From Pseudomonas gingeri (GTDB taxonomy: Bacteria; Pseudomonadota; Gammaproteobacteria; Pseudomonadales; Pseudomonadaceae): a stretch of 64,000 bases of DNA. The DNA lies in assembly GCF_013386115.1 (NCBI RefSeq), contig NZ_JACAOR010000001.1:338639-402638 (forward strand), given 5' to 3'. Numbering within the stretch: the first letter of the stretch is position 1; every line of letters begins with the position of its first letter. Below the pieces are notes generated by a model. That model did not search any database. It was not told the origin of the DNA and worked only from the letters and a program-made list of their open reading frames with translations. The position numbers and the translations under genes were made by a program. Positions 54,229 through 62,462 of the stretch are shown here, in pieces.

Positions 54229-57200
54229 ATGAATTCACCGTCTTCGGTTGATGAGCAGAGCTTTCGCAAACTCCTGAGTCGCAACGTCAGCCTGCCGCTG
54301 GGTGTCGGTGTACTCAGTGCGGTGTTTTTCATCTCATTGATCACCTATCTGCTCTCGGTGATCCAGTGGGTCGAACACACCGATCGAGTGATCAACACCA
54401 CCAACGAAGCGATGAAGCTGTCCGTCGACCTGGAAACCGGCATGCGCGGGTTCCTGATCACCGGCGATGAGCATTTCCTCGATCCCTATGAGGTCGCCAA
54501 GCCGAAGATCATCGCCGAGCTGCGCGGACTGCAGCAGTTGGTGGCGGACAACCCCCAGCAGGTCGACCGGTTCCGGCGCATCGAGGCGCTGCAAGGGGCC
54601 TGGACCGAATACGCGCAGTCGATGATCGACCTGCAGCGTTCCAACGGTGACTATCGGGGCGCGGTACAGGCCGGGCGCGGCAAGCGCCTGAGCGACGAGA
54701 TTCGCAACGAATATGACAGTGCCGTCGCTACCGAGCAGCAGTTGCGCCTTACGCGCAACGAGGATGTCAGTCGCACCACCCTCTGGACCATTGGCCTCTA
54801 CCTGGTCTTCGTGCTGGGCTTGAGTGCTTTGCTGGCTTATGTTGGTCGAAAAGATTTATTAAGTCTTTCAGATAGTTACAGTAAAAATCTCGCGTCACAA
54901 CTAAGGAGTGCCGAGCGCCTGGAGAAACAGGCATGGCTGCGCAGCGGCCAGACCGAACTGGCCGAGCAGGTGCTCGGCCAACTGAGCCTCAACCTGCTGG
55001 GACGCAATATCCTGCAGTTCTGCGCGCAGTACCTGGGGACCGCCGTGGCCGCGCTCTATGTGCGCGAAGACCATGGTGGCCTGCGGCGCGTGGCCAGTTA
55101 TGGTTTCTCTCGCGAACAGGAACAGCAGGAGCAGGAAATCTTCACCGACGAAGGGATTGTCGGCCAGGCCGCGACCCAGGGGCAGCTGATCCGCCTTGAC
55201 GAAGTGCCGGGCGATTACTTCAAGGTCAGCTCCGGACTCGGCGAAGGCTCGCCGCGCAGCGTACTGGTGGTGCCGACCACCAACGACGAACGGGTCAACG
55301 GCGTGATCGAACTGGGTTTCCTGCGGGAGCTCAACGAGCGTGACATCGAGCTGCTTGACCTGATCGCCGACAATATCGGCACCTCCATCGAAGCGGCCCG
55401 CTACCGCCAGCGCCTGCAGGAAGTCCTGGCCGAGACCCAGCAGCTCAACGAAGAGTTGCAGGTCCAGCAGGAAGAACTGAAGACCGCCAACGAAGAACTG
55501 GAAGAACAGTCACGGGTGCTCAAGGAGTCCCAGGTTCACCTGGAGACCCAGCAGACCGAACTGGAGCAGACCAATGAGCAACTGGCCGAGCAGGCCCTGG
55601 CCCTGGCCGAGCAGCGCGACGCCATGGACCGCAAGAACGGCGAGTTGAACCAGGCCCAGGCTCAGCTGGAAGAGCGTGCCGAGGAGTTGCAGCGGTCGAG
55701 CAAGTACAAGTCCGAATTCCTCGCCAACATGTCCCATGAGTTGCGTACGCCGCTCAACAGCTCGTTGATCCTGGCCAAGCTGCTGGCGGAGAACCCCCAG
55801 GACAATCTCACCGACGAACAGGTCAAGTTCGCCGAGTCGATCTATTCCGCCGGCAACGATCTGTTGAACCTGATCAACGACATTCTCGACATTTCCAAGG
55901 TCGAGGCCGGCAAGCTTGAAGTGCGCCCGGAGAACACCAGTGTGGCGCGCCTGGTGGAGGGGCTGCGCGACCTGTTCCAGCCGTTGGCCGGTGAAAAGCA
56001 ACTGGATTTCACCGTGGAGATCCAGGATGGCGCCCCGGTGATGTTGTTCACCGATCGCCAGCGCCTGGAGCAGGTGCTGAAGAATCTGCTGTCGAATGCG
56101 GTGAAGTTCACCGAAAAAGGCCTGGTCAGCCTGAGTGTCTCGCGCCAGCCGGGCGTGGGGGTTGCCTTTACCGTGCGCGACTCCGGAATCGGCATTGCCC
56201 CCGAGCAGCATGAAAGCATCTTCGAAGCGTTCCGCCAGGCCGATGGCACTACCAATCGCCGTTATGGCGGCACCGGCCTGGGCTTGTCGATTTCCCGCGA
56301 CCTGGCCGCCTTGCTCGGCGGCTCCATCAGCGTCGCCAGCGAGCCGGGACAGGGCAGTGTGTTCACCCTGGCACTGCCGGAACGTTATGTCGAAGCCGAT
56401 GAGGGCGCCCCGGTGGTCCAGGCCCCGGTGCATGTGCCGTCGGTCATGGTCGCCAGCGTGCGCAGCGAGCCTCCCGTGGCGATTGAAGTCCCGGTTGCGC
56501 GGTTTGCCGACGATCGTGACAAGGCGCCGTTCGGCACGCGCTGCATCCTGGTGATCGAGGATGAGCCGAGCTTTGCCCAGATTCTCTACGACCTGGCCCA
56601 TGAGTTGGGCTACCAGTGTCTGGTCGCCCATGGCGCCGATGAAGGTTTCGCCCTGGCGGCGCAGTTCATCCCGGATGCGATCCTGCTGGACATGCGCCTG
56701 CCCGATCATTCCGGCCTGACCGTGCTGCAACGCCTCAAGGAACAGGCGGCGACCCGGCATATCCCGGTGCACGTGATCTCCGTCGAGGACCGCGTCGAAG
56801 CCGCCATGCACATGGGGGCCATGGGGTACGCGGTCAAGCCGACCACCCGCGACGAACTCAAGGAGATTTTCTCCCGGCTCGAAGCCAAGCTGACCCAGAA
56901 GGTCAAGCGTGTGCTGCTGGTCGAAGACGATGACTTGCAGCGCGACAGCATCGCGCGGCTGATCGGTGACGAAGATATCGAGATCACCGCGGTAGGCCTG
57001 GCCCAGGATGCGCTGGAGTTGCTGCGCGAGAACGTCTACGACTGCATGATCATCGACCTCAAGCTGCCGGACATGCTCGGCAACGAGTTGCTCAAGCGCA
57101 TGTCCACCGAAGACATCCGTTCGTTCCCGCCGGTGATCGTCTATACCGGGCGCAACCTGACCCGCGACGAAGAGGCCGACCTGCGCAAGTATTCGCGTTC

Positions 57201-57720
57201 GATCATCATCAAGGGCGCCCGTTCGCCGGAGCGCCTGCTCGATGAAGTGACATTGTTTCTGCACAAAGTCGAATCGCAGTTGTCCCATGAACGTCAGCGC
57301 ATGCTCAAGACCGCCCGCAGCCGCGACAAGGTCTTCGAGGGTCGCAAGATCCTGCTGGTGGACGATGACGTGCGCAATATCTTCGCCCTGACCAGTGCCC
57401 TGGAGCACAAGGGCGCGATCGTCGAGATCGGCCGTAACGGCCGCGAGGCGATTGAAAAACTCAACGAAGTCGATGACATCGACCTGGTACTGATGGATGT
57501 GATGATGCCGGAAATGGATGGCTACGAAGCGACCGTGGAGATCCGCAAGGAACCGCGCTGGCGCAAGCTGCCGATCATCGCGATCACGGCCAAGGCCATG
57601 AAGGACGATCAGGAGCGCTGCCTGCAGGCCGGCTCCAACGATTACCTGGCCAAGCCCATCGACCTGGATCGCCTGTTCTCGCTGATTCGCGTGTGGCTGC
57701 CGAAAATGGAAAGGATCTAG
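54229..57720 (+). CDS. CHASE3-GAF hybrid sensor histidine kinase with three receivers
   Basis: A 1163-residue kinase. Order: TM1 (about 20-42), CHASE3 extracytoplasmic domain (about 44-180, with TGMRGFLITGDE), TM2 (about 184-207), GAF domain (about 245-390), long coiled coil (about 400-490), HisKA with His503 in NMSHELRTPLNSSLI, HATPase (GGTGLGLSISRDL) and three receivers (about 772-890, 894-1015, 1039-1160) with acceptor Asp in LLDMRLP, IIDLKLP and LMDVMMP. It is membrane-bound and senses through CHASE3 and GAF. CheR, CheB and a second kinase follow in one operon. ATG 54229 is behind GAGG; an upstream start at 54199 adds ten residues. Signal unknown. Confidence 0.9.
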   Translation: MNSPSSVDEQSFRKLLSRNVSLPLGVGVLSAVFFISLITYLLSVIQWVEHTDRVINTTNEAMKLSVDLETGMRGFLITGDEHFLDPYEVAKPKIIAELRGLQQLVADNPQQVDRFRRIEALQGAWTEYAQSMIDLQRSNGDYRGAVQAGRGKRLSDEIRNEYDSAVATEQQLRLTRNEDVSRTTLWTIGLYLVFVLGLSALLAYVGRKDLLSLSDSYSKNLASQLRSAERLEKQAWLRSGQTELAEQVLGQLSLNLLGRNILQFCAQYLGTAVAALYVREDHGGLRRVASYGFSREQEQQEQEIFTDEGIVGQAATQGQLIRLDEVPGDYFKVSSGLGEGSPRSVLVVPTTNDERVNGVIELGFLRELNERDIELLDLIADNIGTSIEAARYRQRLQEVLAETQQLNEELQVQQEELKTANEELEEQSRVLKESQVHLETQQTELEQTNEQLAEQALALAEQRDAMDRKNGELNQAQAQLEERAEELQRSSKYKSEFLANMSHELRTPLNSSLILAKLLAENPQDNLTDEQVKFAESIYSAGNDLLNLINDILDISKVEAGKLEVRPENTSVARLVEGLRDLFQPLAGEKQLDFTVEIQDGAPVMLFTDRQRLEQVLKNLLSNAVKFTEKGLVSLSVSRQPGVGVAFTVRDSGIGIAPEQHESIFEAFRQADGTTNRRYGGTGLGLSISRDLAALLGGSISVASEPGQGSVFTLALPERYVEADEGAPVVQAPVHVPSVMVASVRSEPPVAIEVPVARFADDRDKAPFGTRCILVIEDEPSFAQILYDLAHELGYQCLVAHGADEGFALAAQFIPDAILLDMRLPDHSGLTVLQRLKEQAATRHIPVHVISVEDRVEAAMHMGAMGYAVKPTTRDELKEIFSRLEAKLTQKVKRVLLVEDDDLQRDSIARLIGDEDIEITAVGLAQDALELLRENVYDCMIIDLKLPDMLGNELLKRMSTEDIRSFPPVIVYTGRNLTRDEEADLRKYSRSIIIKGARSPERLLDEVTLFLHKVESQLSHERQRMLKTARSRDKVFEGRKILLVDDDVRNIFALTSALEHKGAIVEIGRNGREAIEKLNEVDDIDLVLMDVMMPEMDGYEATVEIRKEPRWRKLPIIAITAKAMKDDQERCLQAGSNDYLAKPIDLDRLFSLIRVWLPKMERI

Positions 57721-58535
57721 TGGAGCAAAACTTCGATATCGAACTGCGTCTGTTGATCGAGGCTATCTACCTCAAATACAGCTATGACTTTCGCGACTAT
57801 TCCGGCGCATCGATCAAGCGCCGGGTCAACCATGCCCTGCGCCAGTTCGACTGCGCGACCATCTCCGCCCTGCAGGAACGGGTGCTGCACGATCCGACGG
57901 CGTTCATGCAACTGCTGCAGTTCCTGACCATACCGGTCAGCGAGATGTTCCGCGATCCCAGCCACTTCCTGGCCATTCGCCAGGAAGTGGTGCCGCTGCT
58001 CAAGACCTATCCATCGATCAAGATCTGGATCGCCGGTTGCAGCACGGGCGAGGAGGTCTACTCCATGGCGATCCTGCTGCGGGAAGAGGGCTTGCTGGAG
58101 CGCACGATCATCTACGCCACCGATATCAACCCCAGCTCCCTGGAAAAGGCCAAGCAAGGCATCTTTTCCCTGGACAACGTGCGTGCCTATACCCAGAACT
58201 ACCTGCAGGCCGGCGGCCAGCGGGAGTTTTCCGAGTACTACACGGCAGCCTATGGCTATGCGATTTTCGACAAGACCCTGCGTGAGAACGTGACCTTTGC
58301 CGATCACAGCCTGGCCACCGACAGCGTATTCTCTGAAACTCAATTAATTTCATGTCGCAACGTATTGATTTATTTCAATAAAAAGCTTCAGGATCGTGCC
58401 TTTGGTTTGTTTCATGAATCGCTCTGCCATCGTGGTTTCCTGGTGCTTGGCAGCAAGGAAACCCTGGATTTCTCGCCCTTTGGCAAGCAGTTCGAACCCC
58501 TGATCAAGCAAGAGCGGATCTATCGCAAGCTATGA
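57720..58535 (+). CDS. CheR-type protein-glutamate methyltransferase
   Basis: A 271-residue CheR. The N-terminal helical domain (about 1-80, RDYSGASIKRRVNHAL) precedes a SAM-binding domain with IAGCSTGEEVYSMAILL and the CRNVLIYFN motif. It starts at GTG 57720, whose first base is the last base of the kinase stop, with GGAAAGGA upstream. In chemotaxis CheR methylates receptor glutamates; here no chemoreceptor is in the operon, so the substrate may be the kinase's own coiled coil. A short AT-rich, rare-codon patch lies at about 58334-58388. Confidence 0.9.
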   Translation: MEQNFDIELRLLIEAIYLKYSYDFRDYSGASIKRRVNHALRQFDCATISALQERVLHDPTAFMQLLQFLTIPVSEMFRDPSHFLAIRQEVVPLLKTYPSIKIWIAGCSTGEEVYSMAILLREEGLLERTIIYATDINPSSLEKAKQGIFSLDNVRAYTQNYLQAGGQREFSEYYTAAYGYAIFDKTLRENVTFADHSLATDSVFSETQLISCRNVLIYFNKKLQDRAFGLFHESLCHRGFLVLGSKETLDFSPFGKQFEPLIKQERIYRKL

Positions 58536-59137
58536 GCGAACTGGCCCTTGAGTTCACCCAGCGACAGCGTGTCGACGCCATTGCGGTCGGCGCTTCGGCC
58601 GGCGGCGTCGAGGCCCTGCTGACCGTGTTCGGTGAGCTGCCGGCCGGTTTCGGCCTGCCGATCATTGTCGTGCTGCATATGCCCGAGCAGCGTCGCAGCC
58701 AACTGGCCGAGGTTTTCTCCCGGCGCCTGCGGCTGCCGGTCAAGGAGGCTGACGACAAGGAGCCGGTGAGTCCGGGAACCCTGTATTTCGCCGCGCCCGG
58801 TTATCATCTGTCGGTGGAGCGCGACCGCAGTTTTTCCTTCAGTCGCGAGGAGCGCGTGCACCACTCGCGTCCCTCCATCGATTACCTGTTCGAGTCCTGC
58901 GCCGATGCCTATGAAGCGCGCCTGATGGCGGTGCTGCTGACCGGCGCCAACCATGACGGCGCCCGCGGGTTGGCCCTGGTCAAGGCCCGGGGTGGCCTGA
59001 CCGTGGTGCAGGACCCGCACGAAGCGCGGGTGGCGACCATGCCCGAAGCCGCCTTGGCCTTGCACGAACCTGACTATATTCTCCCTTTGCGCGGCATCGG
59101 CCGTCTGCTTGTCGAGCTGGAACGAATCGCATGCTAA
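58532..59137 (+). CDS. CheB-type methylesterase domain without receiver
   Basis: A 201-residue stand-alone CheB catalytic domain. The Ser in GASAGGVE, His in VLHMPEQ and Asp in LTGANHDGA form the catalytic triad. The receiver normally fused to CheB is missing; the downstream receiver-kinase or the receiver proteins could replace it in trans. It overlaps CheR by ATGA and the next gene by seven bases. It opposes CheR, by family analogy, at methyl-esterified glutamates. Confidence 0.9.
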   Translation: MSELALEFTQRQRVDAIAVGASAGGVEALLTVFGELPAGFGLPIIVVLHMPEQRRSQLAEVFSRRLRLPVKEADDKEPVSPGTLYFAAPGYHLSVERDRSFSFSREERVHHSRPSIDYLFESCADAYEARLMAVLLTGANHDGARGLALVKARGGLTVVQDPHEARVATMPEAALALHEPDYILPLRGIGRLLVELERIAC

Positions 59138-60324
59138 CTACTATCCAGGCCAAACTGCTGATCGTCGACGATCTGCCGGAAAATCTGCTGGCGCTGGAAG
59201 CGCTGATCAAGCGTGAGGACCGCATCGTCTACAAGGCCTTGTCGGCCGATGAAGCGCTGTCGCTGCTGTTGCAGCACGAGTTCGCCATGGCCATTCTCGA
59301 CGTGCAGATGCCGGGCATGAACGGCTTCGAGCTGGCCGAACTGATGCGCGGCACCGAGAAGACCCGGAGCATTCCCATCGTTTTTGTCAGTGCCGCCGGG
59401 CGTGAGCTCAACTATGCCTTCAAGGGCTATGAAAGCGGTGCGGTGGATTTCCTCTACAAGCCCCTCGACACCCATGCGGTGAAGAGCAAGGTCAATGTCT
59501 TCGTCGAGCTGTATCGCCAGAGCAAGGCCATGAAGCAGCAGGTCGAGGCCCTGGAGCAGAGCCGCCACGAACAGGAGGCGCTGCTCAAGGAGCTGCGGGC
59601 GACCCAGGAAGAGCTGCGGCACGCGATCCGCATGCGCGATGACTTCATGTCGATCGTGTCCCATGAGGTGCGCACGCCGCTCAACGGGCTGATCCTCGAA
59701 ACCCAGTTGCGCAAGATGCACCTGGCCAAGGACAACGCGGCCGCCTTCAGCCTGGACAAGATGCACGCCATGGTCGAGCGCGACGAGCGACAGATCAAGA
59801 GCCTGATCCGGCTGATCGAGGACATGCTCGATGTGTCACGCATCCGCACCGGCAAGCTGTCGATCCGTCCCAGCCGCTTCGATCTTTCCCAACTGGTCGC
59901 CAAGTTGCTCGAAGGCTTCGCCCCCCAGGTGGAGGCCGCCGAGTCGACCCTCAACTTCCAGGCCGCGGAGCCGATAGTAGGCTGCTGGGACGAGTTCCGT
60001 ATCGAACAGGTGATCTCCAACCTGTTGACCAATGCCTTGCGCTACGGCGCGAAAAGCCCGATCGATGTACGGGTCTACGCGCAGGATGGCGAGGCGCGGG
60101 TTGAAGTGCGCGACCGTGGCATCGGTATCAGCGAGGACAACCAGAAACGCATCTTCCAGCAGTTCGAGCGGGTTTCGGCCAGCCATGTGGCCGCCGGTCT
60201 CGGGCTGGGCCTGTTCATTTCCGAACAGATCGTCAACGCCCATGGCGGTACCATCAAGCTGCAGAGCACCCTTGGCGAAGGCGCCACCTTCTGTGTTTGT
60301 CTGCCGTTGCAGGAAAACCCGTAG
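59131..60324 (+). CDS. receiver-histidine kinase (REC-HisKA-HATPase)
   Basis: A 397-residue soluble kinase. Residues 1-125 are a receiver (IVDDLPENL; acceptor Asp in AILDVQMPGMNG; Lys in FLYKPLD), followed by a coiled coil, HisKA with His178 in IVSHEVRTPLNGLIL, and HATPase (NLLTNAL, DRGIGI, GLGLGLFIS). Its N-terminal receiver can be controlled by the upstream hybrid kinase, giving a kinase cascade. ATG 59131 overlaps the CheB stop. A receiver protein gene follows after 65 bases. Confidence 0.92.
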   Translation: MLTTIQAKLLIVDDLPENLLALEALIKREDRIVYKALSADEALSLLLQHEFAMAILDVQMPGMNGFELAELMRGTEKTRSIPIVFVSAAGRELNYAFKGYESGAVDFLYKPLDTHAVKSKVNVFVELYRQSKAMKQQVEALEQSRHEQEALLKELRATQEELRHAIRMRDDFMSIVSHEVRTPLNGLILETQLRKMHLAKDNAAAFSLDKMHAMVERDERQIKSLIRLIEDMLDVSRIRTGKLSIRPSRFDLSQLVAKLLEGFAPQVEAAESTLNFQAAEPIVGCWDEFRIEQVISNLLTNALRYGAKSPIDVRVYAQDGEARVEVRDRGIGISEDNQKRIFQQFERVSASHVAAGLGLGLFISEQIVNAHGGTIKLQSTLGEGATFCVCLPLQENP

Positions 60325-60389
60325 AACGACGCAACCTCTCGGCGGGGGGATGGTCGTATTGGCAGCAATCTTGAGAATGAAGGCTTTCC

Positions 60390-60767
60390 ATGAGTGAAGA
60401 TGCACAAGACGTCGTCCTGATCGTCGAGGACGAGCCCTCGATCCTGCTGGTGTTGTCGCACTATCTGGCCGGCGAGGGCTATCGGGTCCTGCAGGCGGCG
60501 AACGGCGAGGAAGCGTTCAAGATCCTCGCGACCAAGCCCAACCTGGACCTGATGGTGACGGACTTCCGCCTGCCCGGCGGGGTTTCCGGGGTCGATATCG
60601 CGGAGCCGGCGGTCAAGCTGCGCCCGGACCTGAAGGTGATTTTCATCAGCGGCTATCCGGCGGAGATTCTCGAGACGGACAGCCCGATCACCCGGACCGC
60701 GCCGATCCTGGCCAAGCCCTTCGACCTCGACAAGCTACAGGAGCAGATCCAGCGCCTGCTGGCCTGA
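60390..60767 (+). CDS. single-domain response regulator
   Basis: A 125-residue receiver: LIVEDEPS, acceptor Asp in LMVTDFRLPGGVSG, ISGYPAEIL and LAKPFDL with the conserved Lys. No output domain. It completes the plus-strand signalling operon and is convergent with the hybrid kinase at 60789-62462. ATG 60390 follows AAGGC. It may be a phosphate sink or a mobile output. Confidence 0.9.
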   Translation: MSEDAQDVVLIVEDEPSILLVLSHYLAGEGYRVLQAANGEEAFKILATKPNLDLMVTDFRLPGGVSGVDIAEPAVKLRPDLKVIFISGYPAEILETDSPITRTAPILAKPFDLDKLQEQIQRLLA

Positions 60768-60788
60768 AATCCGCTCCCGCAGAGGCCG

Positions 60789-62462
60789 TCAGGCATTGAT
60801 CATCTCCCGCACCCGGGCGGTCAGCAGATCGAAGGTGAAGGGCTTGGTGATCATCTGCATGCCGGGGTCGAGAAAACCGCCCCGCACCGCGGCATGTTCG
60901 GCATAACCGGTGATGAACAGCACCTTGAGCCCGGGCCGCAATTGCCGGCCGATCTCCGCCAGTTGCCGGCCGTTCATGCCTGGCAGGCCGACATCGCTGA
61001 TCAGCAGGTCGATGCGCTGGCCGGAGTCGAGAATCGGCATGGCGCTGTCGGCACTCGCGGCTTCGACGAAGGCATAGCCCAGTTCGCTCAGCACCTCGCA
61101 GACCAATACCCGTACCGCCGGGTCGTCCTCGACGATCAGCACGGTTTCGCCGTCTTCGGCGTGCGCTGCCTGCAACAGGTGCACCGCGTCGTCCTGGGCC
61201 GCCGCGCTGCCCTGGTAGCGGGGCAGGTAGAGGTTGACCGAAGTGCCCTGGCCCGGCGTGCTGTCGATGGACACATGGCCGTGGGATTGCTTGCTGAACC
61301 CGTAGATCATCGACAGGCCGAGACCGGTCCCCTGGCCGATGGGCTTGGTCGTGAAGAACGGGTCGAATGCCCGGCTGATCACGCTCTCCGGCATGCCGCA
61401 GCCGCTGTCGCGGACCTGCAGCACGACATAGTCCCCCGGCGCCAGGTGGCCCTCGGTTTCGGTGAAGACCGGGTCCAGTGTCTGGTTGAAGGTGACCACC
61501 TGCAGGTGCCCGCCATCGGGCATGGCGTCGCGGGCATTGAGCACCAGGTTGAGCAGGGCGCTTTCCAGTTGATTGGGGTCCGCTTCGGCGGTCCACAGCG
61601 GTTCGCCGAGGACCATCTGCAGGTCGATGCTTTCATTGAGGCTGCGATGCAGCAGCTCGCCCATGGACCTGACCAGTTCGTTCATGTTCACCGGCTTGGA
61701 ATCCAGTGACTGGCGTCGGGAGAACGCCAGCAAGCGGTGGGTCAGGCCGGCGGCGCGGTTGGCCGAGGTCACGCCGAGGTCGATCAGGCTGTCGAGATCT
61801 TCCAGGCGCCCGCGGGCCAGGCGCCGCTTGAGCAGTTCCAGGCTGCCGATGATGCCGGTCAGCATATTGTTGAAGTCGTGGGCGATGCCGCCGGTCAACT
61901 GGCCGACCGCCTCCATCTTCTGCGACTGGCGCAACGCTTCTTCGTTATGGCGCAGTTGGGCGGTGCGCTCCTCGACCTGCTGTTCCAGGGTCTCCAGGGT
62001 GTCCTTGAGGCGCCGTTCGCTCTGGCTCAGGTCGATCAGTCGGTCACGGGCCTCGTACTGTCGGCGGCGCCCACGAATGGCCGAGGTCACCAGGCTGATC
62101 AGCGTCACCGGGTGAAAGGGGCGTTCCAGGAAGCTGACATTGCCCAGTTGCGCGCCGAGGCGGGAAGAGGGCGACCGATCAGGGCCGCCGTGATGGGTCA
62201 TCAGCACAATGGGCAGGTCCGACCACGCCGGTTGTTCCTGCAGGTGCTGCAACAGTGGCTCCAGGTCCGTCTCGTGCAGGGCCTCGGCCGCGACGATCAA
62301 CAGGCCGGCGCCACGCTCCAGCTCGCCACACAAGGTCGCCAGGCTCGTGGCGATCACGCCGGGGAAGCCGGCCTCGGCGAGAATCATCCGCGCGATCTGG
62401 CCGTCGCGACCCCAGGGTGCCAGGATGATCGCTCGCTCGGAAACTGCGTCCGGCAGGGTCAC
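60789..62462 (-). CDS. hybrid histidine kinase with N-terminal pseudo-receiver
   Basis: A 557-residue soluble hybrid kinase. Residues 1-125 look like a receiver fold (IILAPWGRDGQ, LLIVAAEAL, LERPFHPVTL) but lack the acceptor Asp. A coiled coil leads to HisKA of the GGIAHDFNNMLTGIIG type (His about residue 195), HATPase (GTGLGLSMIYGF) and a C-terminal receiver with Asp in LISDVGLPGMNG. It starts at GTG 62462, overlapping the KaiC-like gene stop by four bases, so the two are coupled. The pseudo-receiver may be a partner-binding module, perhaps for the KaiC-like protein. Confidence 0.9.
   Translation of the reverse strand: MTLPDAVSERAIILAPWGRDGQIARMILAEAGFPGVIATSLATLCGELERGAGLLIVAAEALHETDLEPLLQHLQEQPAWSDLPIVLMTHHGGPDRSPSSRLGAQLGNVSFLERPFHPVTLISLVTSAIRGRRRQYEARDRLIDLSQSERRLKDTLETLEQQVEERTAQLRHNEEALRQSQKMEAVGQLTGGIAHDFNNMLTGIIGSLELLKRRLARGRLEDLDSLIDLGVTSANRAAGLTHRLLAFSRRQSLDSKPVNMNELVRSMGELLHRSLNESIDLQMVLGEPLWTAEADPNQLESALLNLVLNARDAMPDGGHLQVVTFNQTLDPVFTETEGHLAPGDYVVLQVRDSGCGMPESVISRAFDPFFTTKPIGQGTGLGLSMIYGFSKQSHGHVSIDSTPGQGTSVNLYLPRYQGSAAAQDDAVHLLQAAHAEDGETVLIVEDDPAVRVLVCEVLSELGYAFVEAASADSAMPILDSGQRIDLLISDVGLPGMNGRQLAEIGRQLRPGLKVLFITGYAEHAAVRGGFLDPGMQMITKPFTFDLLTARVREMINA

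Noticed and set aside
55510..57408. A 632-codon open frame antisense to the hybrid kinase
   Set aside because: Same bias artefact; the plus-strand gene has HisKA, HATPase and receiver motifs throughout this stretch.
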